Virus record (IMG/VR): IMGVR_UViG_3300028177_000034
Span: 1-24,670 of that record
Reading direction: 5' to 3' (one strand)
Length of the DNA stretch: 24,670 nucleotides
DNA from: a virus
The notes below the pieces were generated by a model. The model did not search any database, was not told where the DNA came from, and was given only the letters and a program-made list of their open reading frames with translations. The position numbers and the translations under genes are program-made. Below are positions 7,904-14,122 of the stretch, one piece after another (position 1 is the first letter of the stretch; each line of letters opens with the position of its first letter).

Positions 7904-9328
7904 TTAAATCTCCTTAATATCGGCCATTGATGCGCCGGATTCTAAAATATGATGGAGTAAACCCCCATAAACTTCTAACTCTATCTCATCTCCTACCATT
8001 CTAATTAAATCTATAAACTCTTGGGCTTGAGATAGCATCCAAGGGTTGCAGTTAAATATTTTCCCGCTCACGTTTACAGGTATTACTATCTGCCCATCAT
8101 TTTCTAGCTGTTCATATGCGTGATGCTTATTATCTTCTAAACATGAATCACACCCAAATAAGTGAAATCGTTTAAATCCTAATGTCCTAAACAACGGTAT
8201 AGCTCTTAAAAGAACTGTTGATCCACCTGGTACAGGCCACCATGTTTCATACTGCTTATCTAATAATTCTTGTAGCATTTCAGATTGTGTGTGCCAAACA
8301 TAAGTTCTATCTTTAGGTAATCCATCAAATACACTTGGATGACACTGTGATGCTATAAAATACTTACAATCTTCTACTACAGGTTTGGTAAATCGTGCAT
8401 TAAACTTTCTTGCATCTACCATGACCATAGCAGAAGGAGTTAAACCATTATCTAAACACCATTTATAGGCATTATTAATAGTTATAAGTTTAACACCATT
8501 TTGTCTTAATTGCTTTATTTTTTCTATATGTTGTGGTAAGGATGGTCCTCCCCCTACAATCATAACTTCTATATCATTAGTTGGATGTGGTTGTATTTGT
8601 AAGAAACCTTGTTTAATATTATGAGCTACATTCTTTTTTATCTGCTCATCATCAGTATTAACCGTCCCTGCCTCTACAACATCTTCACCACTTATCCAAT
8701 TGCTTACATAAAATAAACATGCGCCATCTACTTCTTTAGTCCAATGAATTACACATTCTAAATCTTTAAACTTTTGTAGCCACCACTTAAACGGGCGTAC
8801 AGTCAAATGCAATTTATGTCCTACCAATTCACTTGCCTTATCATCAACAGTAGATATTTGAAAAAACACGTGTTGTGCTGCATTCAAACAATTACTTAAT
8901 ACTCTATCTACATGATGAGGTCTTATATGCTCCATCACATCGGTACAAAAACCATAAGCTGCTTGGACAGGTAGAGGTTGAGACAAATCAGCTTCTACAA
9001 ATCGCAACGCATGTTTCTGTGTTTCTAACATTGGGACTATATCTTTATCTAAGCAGTTATCTGCAAAGTCAACCATAGTCACATCTAATCCACCAAAGAA
9101 CGCTAGGTTTAATCCGCCTCGTCCTGTACCACAACCTAAATCTAAAACTGTAGCACCTTGTTTAGGTTTAGCTTGAGCTAAAAACTCATGAGCTACTTTT
9201 TCTCCAGGAGCATCTTTTCTATACTCTGGCATATCCCATACTTTTTTATATAGGTCTTTTTCTAAAGGTCTTACATTTGTTACTGCTACTTCTGGTGCAT
9301 CGGATATTACCGAAGATATTCCTGTCAT
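7904..9328 (-). CDS. SAM-dependent methyltransferase fused to a DUF115/MptE-like domain
   Basis: A 474-residue two-domain protein. Residues about 55-215 are a class I methyltransferase: motif I is VLDLGCGTGRGG (61-72), the acidic residue after strand 2 is D87, motif II-like EAD is at 112-114, and there is a CTDVMEHI segment near 128-135. Residues about 252-470 match the DUF115/MptE-like fold: VMIVGGGPSL (255-264), INNAYKWCLDNGLTPSAMVM (284-303), WPVPGGSTVLLRA (364-376) and RFHLFGCDS (387-395). This second family includes 6-hydroxymethylpterin pyrophosphokinase-like enzymes and the Maf motility factors linked to nonulosonic acid transfer to flagellin. The gene lies between two related tail genes. 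I infer modification of a virion or cell-surface molecule; substrate and reaction are not shown by the sequence. Confidence 0.8.
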   Translation of the reverse strand: MTGISSVISDAPEVAVTNVRPLEKDLYKKVWDMPEYRKDAPGEKVAHEFLAQAKPKQGATVLDLGCGTGRGGLNLAFFGGLDVTMVDFADNCLDKDIVPMLETQKHALRFVEADLSQPLPVQAAYGFCTDVMEHIRPHHVDRVLSNCLNAAQHVFFQISTVDDKASELVGHKLHLTVRPFKWWLQKFKDLECVIHWTKEVDGACLFYVSNWISGEDVVEAGTVNTDDEQIKKNVAHNIKQGFLQIQPHPTNDIEVMIVGGGPSLPQHIEKIKQLRQNGVKLITINNAYKWCLDNGLTPSAMVMVDARKFNARFTKPVVEDCKYFIASQCHPSVFDGLPKDRTYVWHTQSEMLQELLDKQYETWWPVPGGSTVLLRAIPLFRTLGFKRFHLFGCDSCLEDNKHHAYEQLENDGQIVIPVNVSGKIFNCNPWMLSQAQEFIDLIRMVGDEIELEVYGGLLHHILESGASMADIKEI

Positions 9329-9339
9329 GTTATTCCTTT

Positions 9340-9768
9340 CTATTCAAATCGAATAAGTGCTGTTGTTGCAGTGTTATCAGGTAATGTTACAGTTAATGTT
9401 TGAGCTACAATAGTTTTAACTGATCCAAAATCTAATACACATACAGAATAATTACTAGAACTGCTATTATATATTAAAGCTCCTCTTGCGGAAAATGTGC
9501 CTGTCCAAGTAGTAGGAGAATCAAAAGTTATATACACTACGTCTGCAGTATCATCTTGTGTAACTGTAGCGCCTGTTAATGTATTACCCCCAGCTACATA
9601 CCCTGTGCCTACCACTTCATTTGTAGTTGTATATGCAGAGGTAGAAGAATCTAGCGTTGCATCGTCAGTATATAAAGCTATTTTAAATGTGTCGGTATCA
9701 AAATCTATATCACCGGCTAATGATTTAGCAACAAATGTATTAGTTATTCCTTGTATAATAGTTGCCAT
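9340..9768 (-). CDS. Putative tail structural protein
   Basis: A 142-residue beta-rich, Thr-rich protein. It begins MATIIQGITNTFVAKSLAGD and contains FKIALYTDDATLDSSTSAYT then TTNEVVGTGYVAGGNTLTG. This is a common pattern of minor virion or tail-associated proteins in marine phages. It resembles the protein at 7432-7902, which lies on the other side of the methyltransferase gene. Its ATG overlaps the stop of the upstream adaptor-like gene (TAATG), so the two are probably made together. The exact place in the particle is unknown. Confidence 0.65.
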   Translation of the reverse strand: MATIIQGITNTFVAKSLAGDIDFDTDTFKIALYTDDATLDSSTSAYTTTNEVVGTGYVAGGNTLTGATVTQDDTADVVYITFDSPTTWTGTFSARGALIYNSSSSNYSVCVLDFGSVKTIVAQTLTVTLPDNTATTALIRFE

Positions 9769-10433
9769 TAAACTGCACTCCCTCTTCTACCTTTAACAGG
9801 TATTCTAGCTTGTCCACTACGATAAGCATCGCGAGTATTTTTACCTTCGCCTAGTCTAGTTAATTCTGCTAATGCTTGTTCATATCTATTGGAGTAATTT
9901 GCTATTGTTTCTGGGTCGGCTTTGAGGTACGTAGCTGCTTCCAACAATGAACCATAAAGTAATACGGAACTATAATTATCTCCCAGCCAAGACGTACCGC
10001 TAGCGGCAGTAGTAATAGACTCAGGATAAAAAAAGTAATGAAGCTCAGCGCCATAAGCTTTATCAGGTGTAGGACCGAGTATAAATGTTGTATCATCGAA
10101 GACAGCATAATATTGTGGTTTTCCGTAGTGAGCTGCATCAGTATCAGGAAATGATTGCCTAATAAAGTTAACGTCTTTATTTATAAGAAAAGTATACTCA
10201 TTAGTTGTATTATCAATAGCCGCTAAACTATAAGTAGCTAGCCAATCGGCAGGCACATTTAAATACTTGTTAGCGAAGTTAATAGTACCTGTATCATTTC
10301 TTCTTAAGTCTGGAAGATTAACTCCATTAAAGATTCTGTTCTCAGCTTGAGTTATAAATGTGTTTACATCTACTGTAGAATATTCATCTTCAGTATACGA
10401 TTGTATTTGTGCGACTAGCTCAGTGTACGTCAT
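9768..10433 (-). CDS. Adaptor / tail-tubular A-like head-tail connector protein
   Basis: A 221-residue protein. The N-terminus (MTYTELVAQIQSYTEDE then VDVNTFITQAENRIFNGVNL) is a helical start followed by a beta-rich middle (YLNVPADWLATYSL, YYAVFDDTTFILGPTPD). The C-terminal helices read LLEAATYLKADPETIANY then YEQALAELTRLGEGKNTRDA. This helix-beta-helix layout, about 200 residues long, is typical of connector adaptors (P22 gp4, T7 gp11 type) of short-tailed phages. A second protein of this layout lies at 11680-12360, so one may be the portal-binding adaptor and the other a second ring. An AAGGA site precedes the ATG. The assignment rests on pattern and gene order. Confidence 0.6.
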   Translation of the reverse strand: MTYTELVAQIQSYTEDEYSTVDVNTFITQAENRIFNGVNLPDLRRNDTGTINFANKYLNVPADWLATYSLAAIDNTTNEYTFLINKDVNFIRQSFPDTDAAHYGKPQYYAVFDDTTFILGPTPDKAYGAELHYFFYPESITTAASGTSWLGDNYSSVLLYGSLLEAATYLKADPETIANYSNRYEQALAELTRLGEGKNTRDAYRSGQARIPVKGRRGSAV

Positions 10434-10442
10434 AAACTATCC

Positions 10443-10622
10443 TTATGCCATTGGGCCACGAGCTTTTATGCCTTTAGTTGCTGCACCATTGCCACGAGTT
10501 ACTACGCCTGTTGTTTTAACATTTTTTTCAGGATAACCTGCAAAGTTAGGTACAGGTACATCTTGAGGTTGTACATACCCACCCTCCAATTTTGGTTTTC
10601 TTGTCTCGTTTTCTTTAGCCAT
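10443..10622 (-). CDS. Small basic protein ending in 'KGxxxRG' motif
   Basis: A 59-residue protein starting MAKENETRKPKLEGGYVQPQ. I chose the internal ATG because GGAGAAAGAA stands directly before it; an upstream in-frame alternative start would add 8 residues and lacks such a site. The C-terminus (RGNGAATKGIKARGPMA) belongs to the same short-motif group (A.KG...RG) as the basic proteins at 11001-11441, 12989-13510 and 13526-13774. There is no enzyme motif. Its role is unknown; it may be a virion-associated or DNA-binding peptide. Confidence 0.65.
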   Translation of the reverse strand: MAKENETRKPKLEGGYVQPQDVPVPNFAGYPEKNVKTTGVVTRGNGAATKGIKARGPMA

Positions 10623-10632
10623 TTCTTTCTCC

Positions 10633-11001
10633 TTAAGTAATTTCAATTATAACAGTTCCTACTACTCCTGAACCTACTAAATTATTTCCAGTAAACTCAT
10701 TAGCTGGAGGTCTTGCTCCACCAATAGGTTCCCATCCCCATTGTATATCTCTTGACCCAGTTACGTTGTTGTCATTAAAACTCTGGTCAGGTCTTGGGTC
10801 TCTAACCGCTTGAGGATCTTCTACTGGATACATCCCCTGCATATTCTGTGGTTGATCTGGGTTCCAACACTCCTTACAAGCTTTAATATTAGTATTAGTT
10901 TTTCTTACATATAAATCTTTTAGTTCTCTAAGCTTGAACTGAAAACCACAAACATCACAGTCTGCAATAGCATTCTTATTAGTGGTGTACTTGTTGCTCA
11001 T
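10633..11001 (-). CDS. Small zinc-ribbon-like protein
   Basis: A 122-residue protein. An N-terminal CDVC pair (residues about 15-18) and a later CKEC pair (about 41-44), 22 residues apart, form a likely Cys4 zinc-binding ribbon. The rest is Pro/Asn-rich (DPQAVRDPRPDQSF, SRDIQWGWEPIGG) and ends with hydrophobic strands (GSGVVGTVIIEIT). Proteins with this double CxxC and the 'RD.QWGWEP.GG' part recur in marine phage structural regions, and their function is not known to me. The start overlaps the upstream stop as TAATG. A small virion protein is the simplest guess. Confidence 0.65.
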   Translation of the reverse strand: MSNKYTTNKNAIADCDVCGFQFKLRELKDLYVRKTNTNIKACKECWNPDQPQNMQGMYPVEDPQAVRDPRPDQSFNDNNVTGSRDIQWGWEPIGGARPPANEFTGNNLVGSGVVGTVIIEIT

Positions 11002-11441
11002 TATTTGCTTCTTTGTTTAGCCCTAGTTTTACCACGAACAGCAATGCCATCCATTCTACATTTACCTTTAACAGACCCACCTTTTTTAAATGTAAGCTTT
11101 CCAGTTAAAGGCTCACTCTTTCCCTCTTTTCGTAGTTGTCGAAGTGTTTTTGCTGATAAAGCTCTATCTTTTGCAGCTTCTTTTTTCATAAATTTTTCTA
11201 TAGCTGCTGGACTAGGATCTGATTTCTTAGGTCTTTTCGCTATTACCTCTCCCACTTTTCCCATATACGGATGCTTAGTAACTTTTACGCCGTCTTTTAT
11301 AGTTGTTGTGGCTTTTGCTTTTGCGTGATCGCGTACAGCTTTTCTTTCTGTTCTAGTAAGGTCTTGGCCTACCTTTAACTTGTCCATTATTTTTTTTGTT
11401 AGTGGCTTTAATAGTTTTTTCCCTGCTGCTGCTAAGCCCAT
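11001..11441 (-). CDS. Basic Lys-rich protein with C-terminal 'DGIAVRGKTRAK' motif
   Basis: A 146-residue, highly basic protein. It begins MGLAAAGKKLLKPLTKKIMD, continues with Lys/Arg-rich helices, and ends with KKGGSVKGKCRMDGIAVRGK then TRAKQRSK. The last 30 residues match the other basic proteins of this block (KKGG..., DGxAxKGxT). Charge and length suggest a nucleic-acid-binding or internal virion protein, but no known domain is visible. The ATG follows AGGGGAAATAAG, and its stop overlaps the next ATG as TAATG. Confidence 0.65.
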   Translation of the reverse strand: MGLAAAGKKLLKPLTKKIMDKLKVGQDLTRTERKAVRDHAKAKATTTIKDGVKVTKHPYMGKVGEVIAKRPKKSDPSPAAIEKFMKKEAAKDRALSAKTLRQLRKEGKSEPLTGKLTFKKGGSVKGKCRMDGIAVRGKTRAKQRSK

Positions 11442-11442
11442 C

Positions 11443-11670
11443 TTATTTCCCCTTTAAATAATTTCTGTCTTTAATTACCATTCCACCTTTTTTTAACCCG
11501 GCAATAGGAACTTCAAACAGCCCTAATCCTTGCTCGTATCTTGCTTCAGCTTCTGCTGCCTCCAAAGCTCTTTCTTTTTTAGTTTTTTTAACTTTTTTAC
11601 TTTTTTTCGCTGCCGTCTTAAGAACTTTTGGAGCTATTTTTAATATGTTTCCTACTACTGCTGCACCCAT
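11443..11670 (-). CDS. Small basic Lys/Ala-rich protein
   Basis: A 75-residue protein: a hydrophobic N-terminus (MGAAVVGNILKIAPKVLKTA), a Lys-rich stretch (KKSKKVKKTKKERALEAAEA), then EARYEQGLGLFEVPIAGLKK and a final KGGMVIKDRNYLKGK. The KKGG turn matches the neighbouring basic proteins, but this one lacks the 'DGxAxKG' ending. A GGAG site lies just before the ATG, and its stop is next to the following start. The role is unknown; the composition suits a nucleic-acid-binding or internal virion protein. Confidence 0.6.
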   Translation of the reverse strand: MGAAVVGNILKIAPKVLKTAAKKSKKVKKTKKERALEAAEAEARYEQGLGLFEVPIAGLKKGGMVIKDRNYLKGK

Positions 11671-11679
11671 CTTAATCTC

Positions 11680-12360
11680 CTATACGTATGAGGTTCTTGG
11701 TGCTATGGTTAATGTGGCTTTTTCTCTGTCTTCAGTTGAAGCGAGTAACCACTGCTCTTCATATTCTGCTTTTAAAAATTGTACCCTGTCTCCAGCTTCT
11801 GGAATCTTAAGAGATAAATAATAAGCTAATCCTGCTACCATGCATGGCAAAAATCTAAATGGAATATGTTGTGTATTAACGCCTGTACCTGCATCATCAA
11901 TTCTCTTTAACATCCAGTATACAAAAGTATAACTTGCGTCATTAGGGACAGGCCACATAGTAACTGTAGGTATCTCGGCTTGTCTATCTATATAAACCTG
12001 TATCGGTCTGCCCGTGTCGTTCTTACTTGGGATAGATGCATAAGTAGGATTTGACACCCTAGAAATAGCTATGTCTGACTGAGTTGTTCCTGTTCCAGTT
12101 CTTATGACTTGACTCATGAGGTCGATGGTAGTCGCGGGCAAATTGTAAGTGGCTGTACCAGCAACTAGTGGGATTGATCCTTGTTCAACAGTCCACAAAT
12201 TTATGCCTCGGTTAGCCCACTCTATTGTAAGTAAATTTAAACTACGGGTTGCAGTTCTTAAATCATATCCTGTTCTTAACTCGGCTCCACATCTTTCAAA
12301 CGCTTCTTCTACAAGTAGGTTTAGATCTAAATTAAATGCATGTGTGTTAGTTGTAGCCAT
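11680..12360 (-). CDS. P22 gp4-like head-tail adaptor
   Basis: A 226-residue protein. The N-terminal helices read LVEEAFERCGAELRTGYDL and RTATRSLNLLTIEWANRGIN, then LWTVEQGSIPLVAGTATYNL opens a beta domain. The C-terminal helices include LPCMVAGLAYYLSLKIPEAG and FLKAEYEEQWLLASTEDREK. This order (two helices, beta sandwich, helical tail) is the pattern of the phage accessory factor that extends the portal ring in P22-type phages. It stands downstream of the capsid genes, as expected. A similar-layout protein lies at 9768-10433. AAGGAAAA precedes the ATG. Confidence 0.7.
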   Translation of the reverse strand: MATTNTHAFNLDLNLLVEEAFERCGAELRTGYDLRTATRSLNLLTIEWANRGINLWTVEQGSIPLVAGTATYNLPATTIDLMSQVIRTGTGTTQSDIAISRVSNPTYASIPSKNDTGRPIQVYIDRQAEIPTVTMWPVPNDASYTFVYWMLKRIDDAGTGVNTQHIPFRFLPCMVAGLAYYLSLKIPEAGDRVQFLKAEYEEQWLLASTEDREKATLTIAPRTSYV

Positions 12361-12415
12361 TATGTTTTCCTTGTTGTCCTTTTACGTCTAAGAGATGCAA
12401 CTCTTCTTAGTTTAC

Positions 12416-12727
12416 CTACTTATATTGTCTCAACACTTCTGTTTCCACTACTTCTCTAAACATATCAGAACCAAAGACACTAAAGTCTCCATCCTTCCAC
12501 TTAATGTTTATCATGTTGTCAGGTGTTACTGTCCAACATCCTTTAACGAAAGAGTGGTTAGTATTCTGTGCTGCTGCTCTAAAGCCCCTCTCATTATTAT
12601 CACATGGAGTTTTAGCTAGCACTATCCTTGTATTGGGATTCAAATAATAAACTTGATATTGCCCTGCAAAGACTATAGTGCTTATAAAGAGTAATGCTAC
12701 TAGCGTAATTTTTTTAAGATGCTGCAT
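12416..12727 (-). CDS. Exported protein with signal peptide
   Basis: A 103-residue protein. I chose the ATG with GGAGAAGGT directly before it; an in-frame upstream start would place extra charged residues before the signal peptide. Residues 1-21 (MQHLKKITLVALLFISTIVF then AG) are a clear signal peptide with a probable cut after the Ala. The mature part has two Cys (in KTPCDNN and KGCWTVT) likely to form a disulphide in the periplasm, and a conserved-looking MINIKWKDGDFSVFGSDMFR segment. Exported proteins in a late operon can act in lysis, superinfection exclusion or at the cell surface, but this one matches none that I recognise. It overlaps the small hydrophobic reading frame at 12700-12813. 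Confidence 0.7.
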   Translation of the reverse strand: MQHLKKITLVALLFISTIVFAGQYQVYYLNPNTRIVLAKTPCDNNERGFRAAAQNTNHSFVKGCWTVTPDNMINIKWKDGDFSVFGSDMFREVVETEVLRQYK

Positions 12728-12813
12728 ACCTTCTCCTTTAGTGAGATACATAAATCTCTACCATAAAATTCCCAAGTGATTGCACCACCTATAAACCATA
12801 ATAAATACATCAT
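12700..12813 (-). CDS. Possible tiny membrane peptide overlapping the exported protein
   Basis: A 37-residue frame beginning MMYLLWFIGGAITWEF. Its ATG overlaps the stop of the upstream gene as ATGA and its end overlaps the exported-protein gene by 28 nt. The first 15 residues are hydrophobic enough for one membrane pass; the tail is basic and has two Cys. It fills what would be an 82-nt gap between genes in an otherwise packed operon. There is no clear ribosome-binding site of its own, so translation would depend on coupling. It is plausible but unproved. Confidence 0.4.
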   Translation of the reverse strand: MMYLLWFIGGAITWEFYGRDLCISLKEKVCSILKKLR

Positions 12814-12989
12814 GCTTTTGGTTTCCTATGTCCATAACCTTTTTTCTTAAGCTCTAAATGCTTAGCTTTAGTGGGAGCTTTAACTGCTTTGCCCGTCTTC
12901 ATATCATACATCATATGCGATTTAAATACATCACCCCCAGCTTTCATCTTCTTAGGATTTACAATCCCCATTCCTCGGCAGCCTCGCAT
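12810..12989 (-). CDS. Small basic protein (KAGGDVFKSHMMYDMKTGKA)
   Basis: A 59-residue basic protein. Its first ATG overlaps the stop of the previous gene as TAATG. A start at an internal ATG (MGIVNPKKMK), with AGGA just before it, is also possible. The core KAGGDVFKSHMMYDMKTGKA and the end LKKKGYGHRKPKA are a pattern I associate with small marine phage proteins of unknown role. It fits the surrounding group of basic, Gly/Lys-rich small proteins. Confidence 0.6.
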   Translation of the reverse strand: MRGCRGMGIVNPKKMKAGGDVFKSHMMYDMKTGKAVKAPTKAKHLELKKKGYGHRKPKA

Positions 12990-13510
12990 TATCTAGCCCT
13001 TTTGGCTTTTGTGTGACCTTTAATTGCGCAGCCATCAATCCTACCGCCTTTTTTAAACCCAGTCATGCTTGGTCTACTAGGTCCACGTTTTTTCAGATTA
13101 ACTTTCGGGTCTTTATTTCTAGGTTTAGGTCCAGTACTTGGAGCTTTCATAGAAGTCATTCTAGGTCCTGATTTAGATTTAGACTTAGATTTAGATTTAG
13201 ACTTAGATTTAGACTTAGATGCAGTAGACTTATCGTCTCTAAAGTATGTTCTTTTATTTTTAGCCTTTGCCCCAAAGCTACCTTTGTTATCAACATCCTT
13301 TTTCTTAAGTTTTTTGATTTCAGCGTCGGACAATCCTTTTTTCTTAAGTTTCTTTTCTGTTGTTTTATTAATCTTGCCATAGACTTTTAGTCCTGCATTC
13401 TTTTTGTTTTGCTTTTCAGCTTTCATGACTTCGTTGTTTAAGTCACTTTTTACTTTCTTCGCTTTTCTTTCTTTAATCTGTTGACGAAGTCTATCTTGTA
13501 GTGATGCCAT
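12989..13510 (-). CDS. Very basic protein with (SK)8 tract and C-terminal 'DGCAIKGHTKAKRAR'
   Basis: A 173-residue protein, about one third Lys. The N-terminal half is a helical Lys-rich region (LRQQIKERKAKKVKSDLNNE, then TTEKKLKKKGLSDAEIKKLK). Near residues 98-113 there are eight Ser-Lys pairs in a row, encoded by a hexanucleotide repeat. The C-terminus (GFKKGGRIDGCAIKGHTKAK) carries the family motif shared with the proteins at 11001, 10443 and 13526. A histone-like or DNA-condensing internal protein is a fair guess from charge, but no fold is recognisable. TTAAGGAGAA lies just before the ATG. Confidence 0.65.
   Translation of the reverse strand: MASLQDRLRQQIKERKAKKVKSDLNNEVMKAEKQNKKNAGLKVYGKINKTTEKKLKKKGLSDAEIKKLKKKDVDNKGSFGAKAKNKRTYFRDDKSTASKSKSKSKSKSKSKSKSGPRMTSMKAPSTGPKPRNKDPKVNLKKRGPSRPSMTGFKKGGRIDGCAIKGHTKAKRAR
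13172..13219 (-). repeat. Hexanucleotide tandem repeat (8 units) coding Ser-Lys pairs
   Basis: Eight consecutive 6-bp units, TTTAGA or CTTAGA on the plus strand (TCTAAA/TCTAAG in the coding direction). Slippage would change the number of Ser-Lys pairs without shifting the frame. Confidence 0.9.
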
Positions 13511-13525
13511 TCTAGTTCTCCTTAA

Positions 13526-13774
13526 TTAAACCATACGACCACGGGTGTGACCTTTAGTAGCACATCCGTCTGCGCGTTTAGATGCTGAGCTAACTGTCCC
13601 GCCTTTCTTGTATCCTTTGACTTTACCACCGCCCATCGTTTTTTTACTTCTAGCTTTTTTAGAATCTGCCATAACTTTACCACCTTTCATGTAGCCTTCG
13701 TTTTCACGAATATTTTTATCCACACGACGAATCTCGTCTTTCTCATTCATAATGTGTTTAGTTCTTTTATTCAT
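13526..13774 (-). CDS. Small basic protein with C-terminal 'DGCATKGHTRGRMV'
   Basis: An 82-residue basic protein. The frame extends further upstream, but the real start is set by AAGGAGAAAGAC directly before an internal ATG (MNKRTKHIMNEKDEIRRVDK). It has a charged helical first half. The second half is Gly/Lys-rich (YMKGGKVMADSKKARSKK, GGGKVKGYKKGGTVSSASKR) and ends ADGCATKGHTRGRMV. The ending is the clearest copy of the motif shared by four neighbours. Proteins of this type are common in marine phage structural regions and have no known role. Confidence 0.7.
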   Translation of the reverse strand: MNKRTKHIMNEKDEIRRVDKNIRENEGYMKGGKVMADSKKARSKKTMGGGKVKGYKKGGTVSSASKRADGCATKGHTRGRMV

Positions 13775-13784
13775 GTCTTTCTCC

Positions 13785-14030
13785 TTATTTATTAATCCTG
13801 TTACTTGAAGCTTCTGGTTTTCTTGGTTTAGCCCCTTCGTCTTCAATAACTTCTTTTTTACCAAATAGCTTTTGTACCGTATTGGTTTCCCAAATACGAA
13901 TAACCATCCATATAATAGTAAATAATGACGCCATGTGAGGAAGCCATGCAAGCATTGTGCCCACAGCCGTGAAGATAGACGTAGCGTCTAGTAAGTGTTT
14001 CGTCGATTCATCCATTTTTATTATTTCCAT
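13785..14030 (-). CDS. Small membrane protein, probable holin-like
   Basis: An 81-residue protein. The frame opens at a TTG, but the ATG (MEIIKMDESTKHLLDATS) overlaps the stop of the preceding tiny gene as TAATG and has AGGAG 10 nt upstream, so I use it. Residues about 18-46 (IFTAVGTMLAWLPHMASLFT then IIWMVIRIW) form a long hydrophobic stretch, enough for one helix or a tight hairpin. A Lys/Glu-rich soluble tail follows (LFGKKEVIEDEGAKPRKPEA). The layout is that of a small class II or III holin, and a similar 'DATS.FT..GT...WLP' segment occurs in other phage membrane proteins. No endolysin lies beside it. A second membrane protein at 2130-2552 competes for the holin role. Confidence 0.6.
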   Translation of the reverse strand: MEIIKMDESTKHLLDATSIFTAVGTMLAWLPHMASLFTIIWMVIRIWETNTVQKLFGKKEVIEDEGAKPRKPEASSNRINK

Positions 14031-14119
14031 TATACACAATCTCCTAATGCTTCAAACCAACGCCTTAATTGCTCAAGGCGCTCATCATCATTACTGATCG
14101 GTTTGGGCTCTTCGTCCAT
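14030..14119 (-). CDS. Tiny acidic peptide gene coupled to the holin-like gene
   Basis: A 29-residue frame starting MDEEPKPISNDDERLEQLRR and ending WFEALGDCV. It begins 3 nt after the upstream stop and its stop overlaps the next ATG as TAATG, so it fills the gap exactly. The second half is a likely amphipathic helix. No strong ribosome-binding site is visible. It may be a real small protein or only serve to couple translation of the membrane protein. Confidence 0.45.
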   Translation of the reverse strand: MDEEPKPISNDDERLEQLRRWFEALGDCV

Positions 14120-14122
14120 ATT

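Noticed and set aside
9902-10138. Leu-rich membrane-like minus-strand frame
   Set aside because: It is an out-of-frame shadow inside the second adaptor-like gene, without a start signal.
12361-12415. Hairpin CTAAGA...TCTTAG between the exported-protein gene and the adaptor gene
   Set aside because: The stem is short with a bulge and no T-run follows, so it is not a convincing terminator.
13065-13382. Plus-strand frame with a long Asp-Leu repeat
   Set aside because: It is the antisense reading of the Ser-Lys hexanucleotide tract; no ribosome-binding site supports it.
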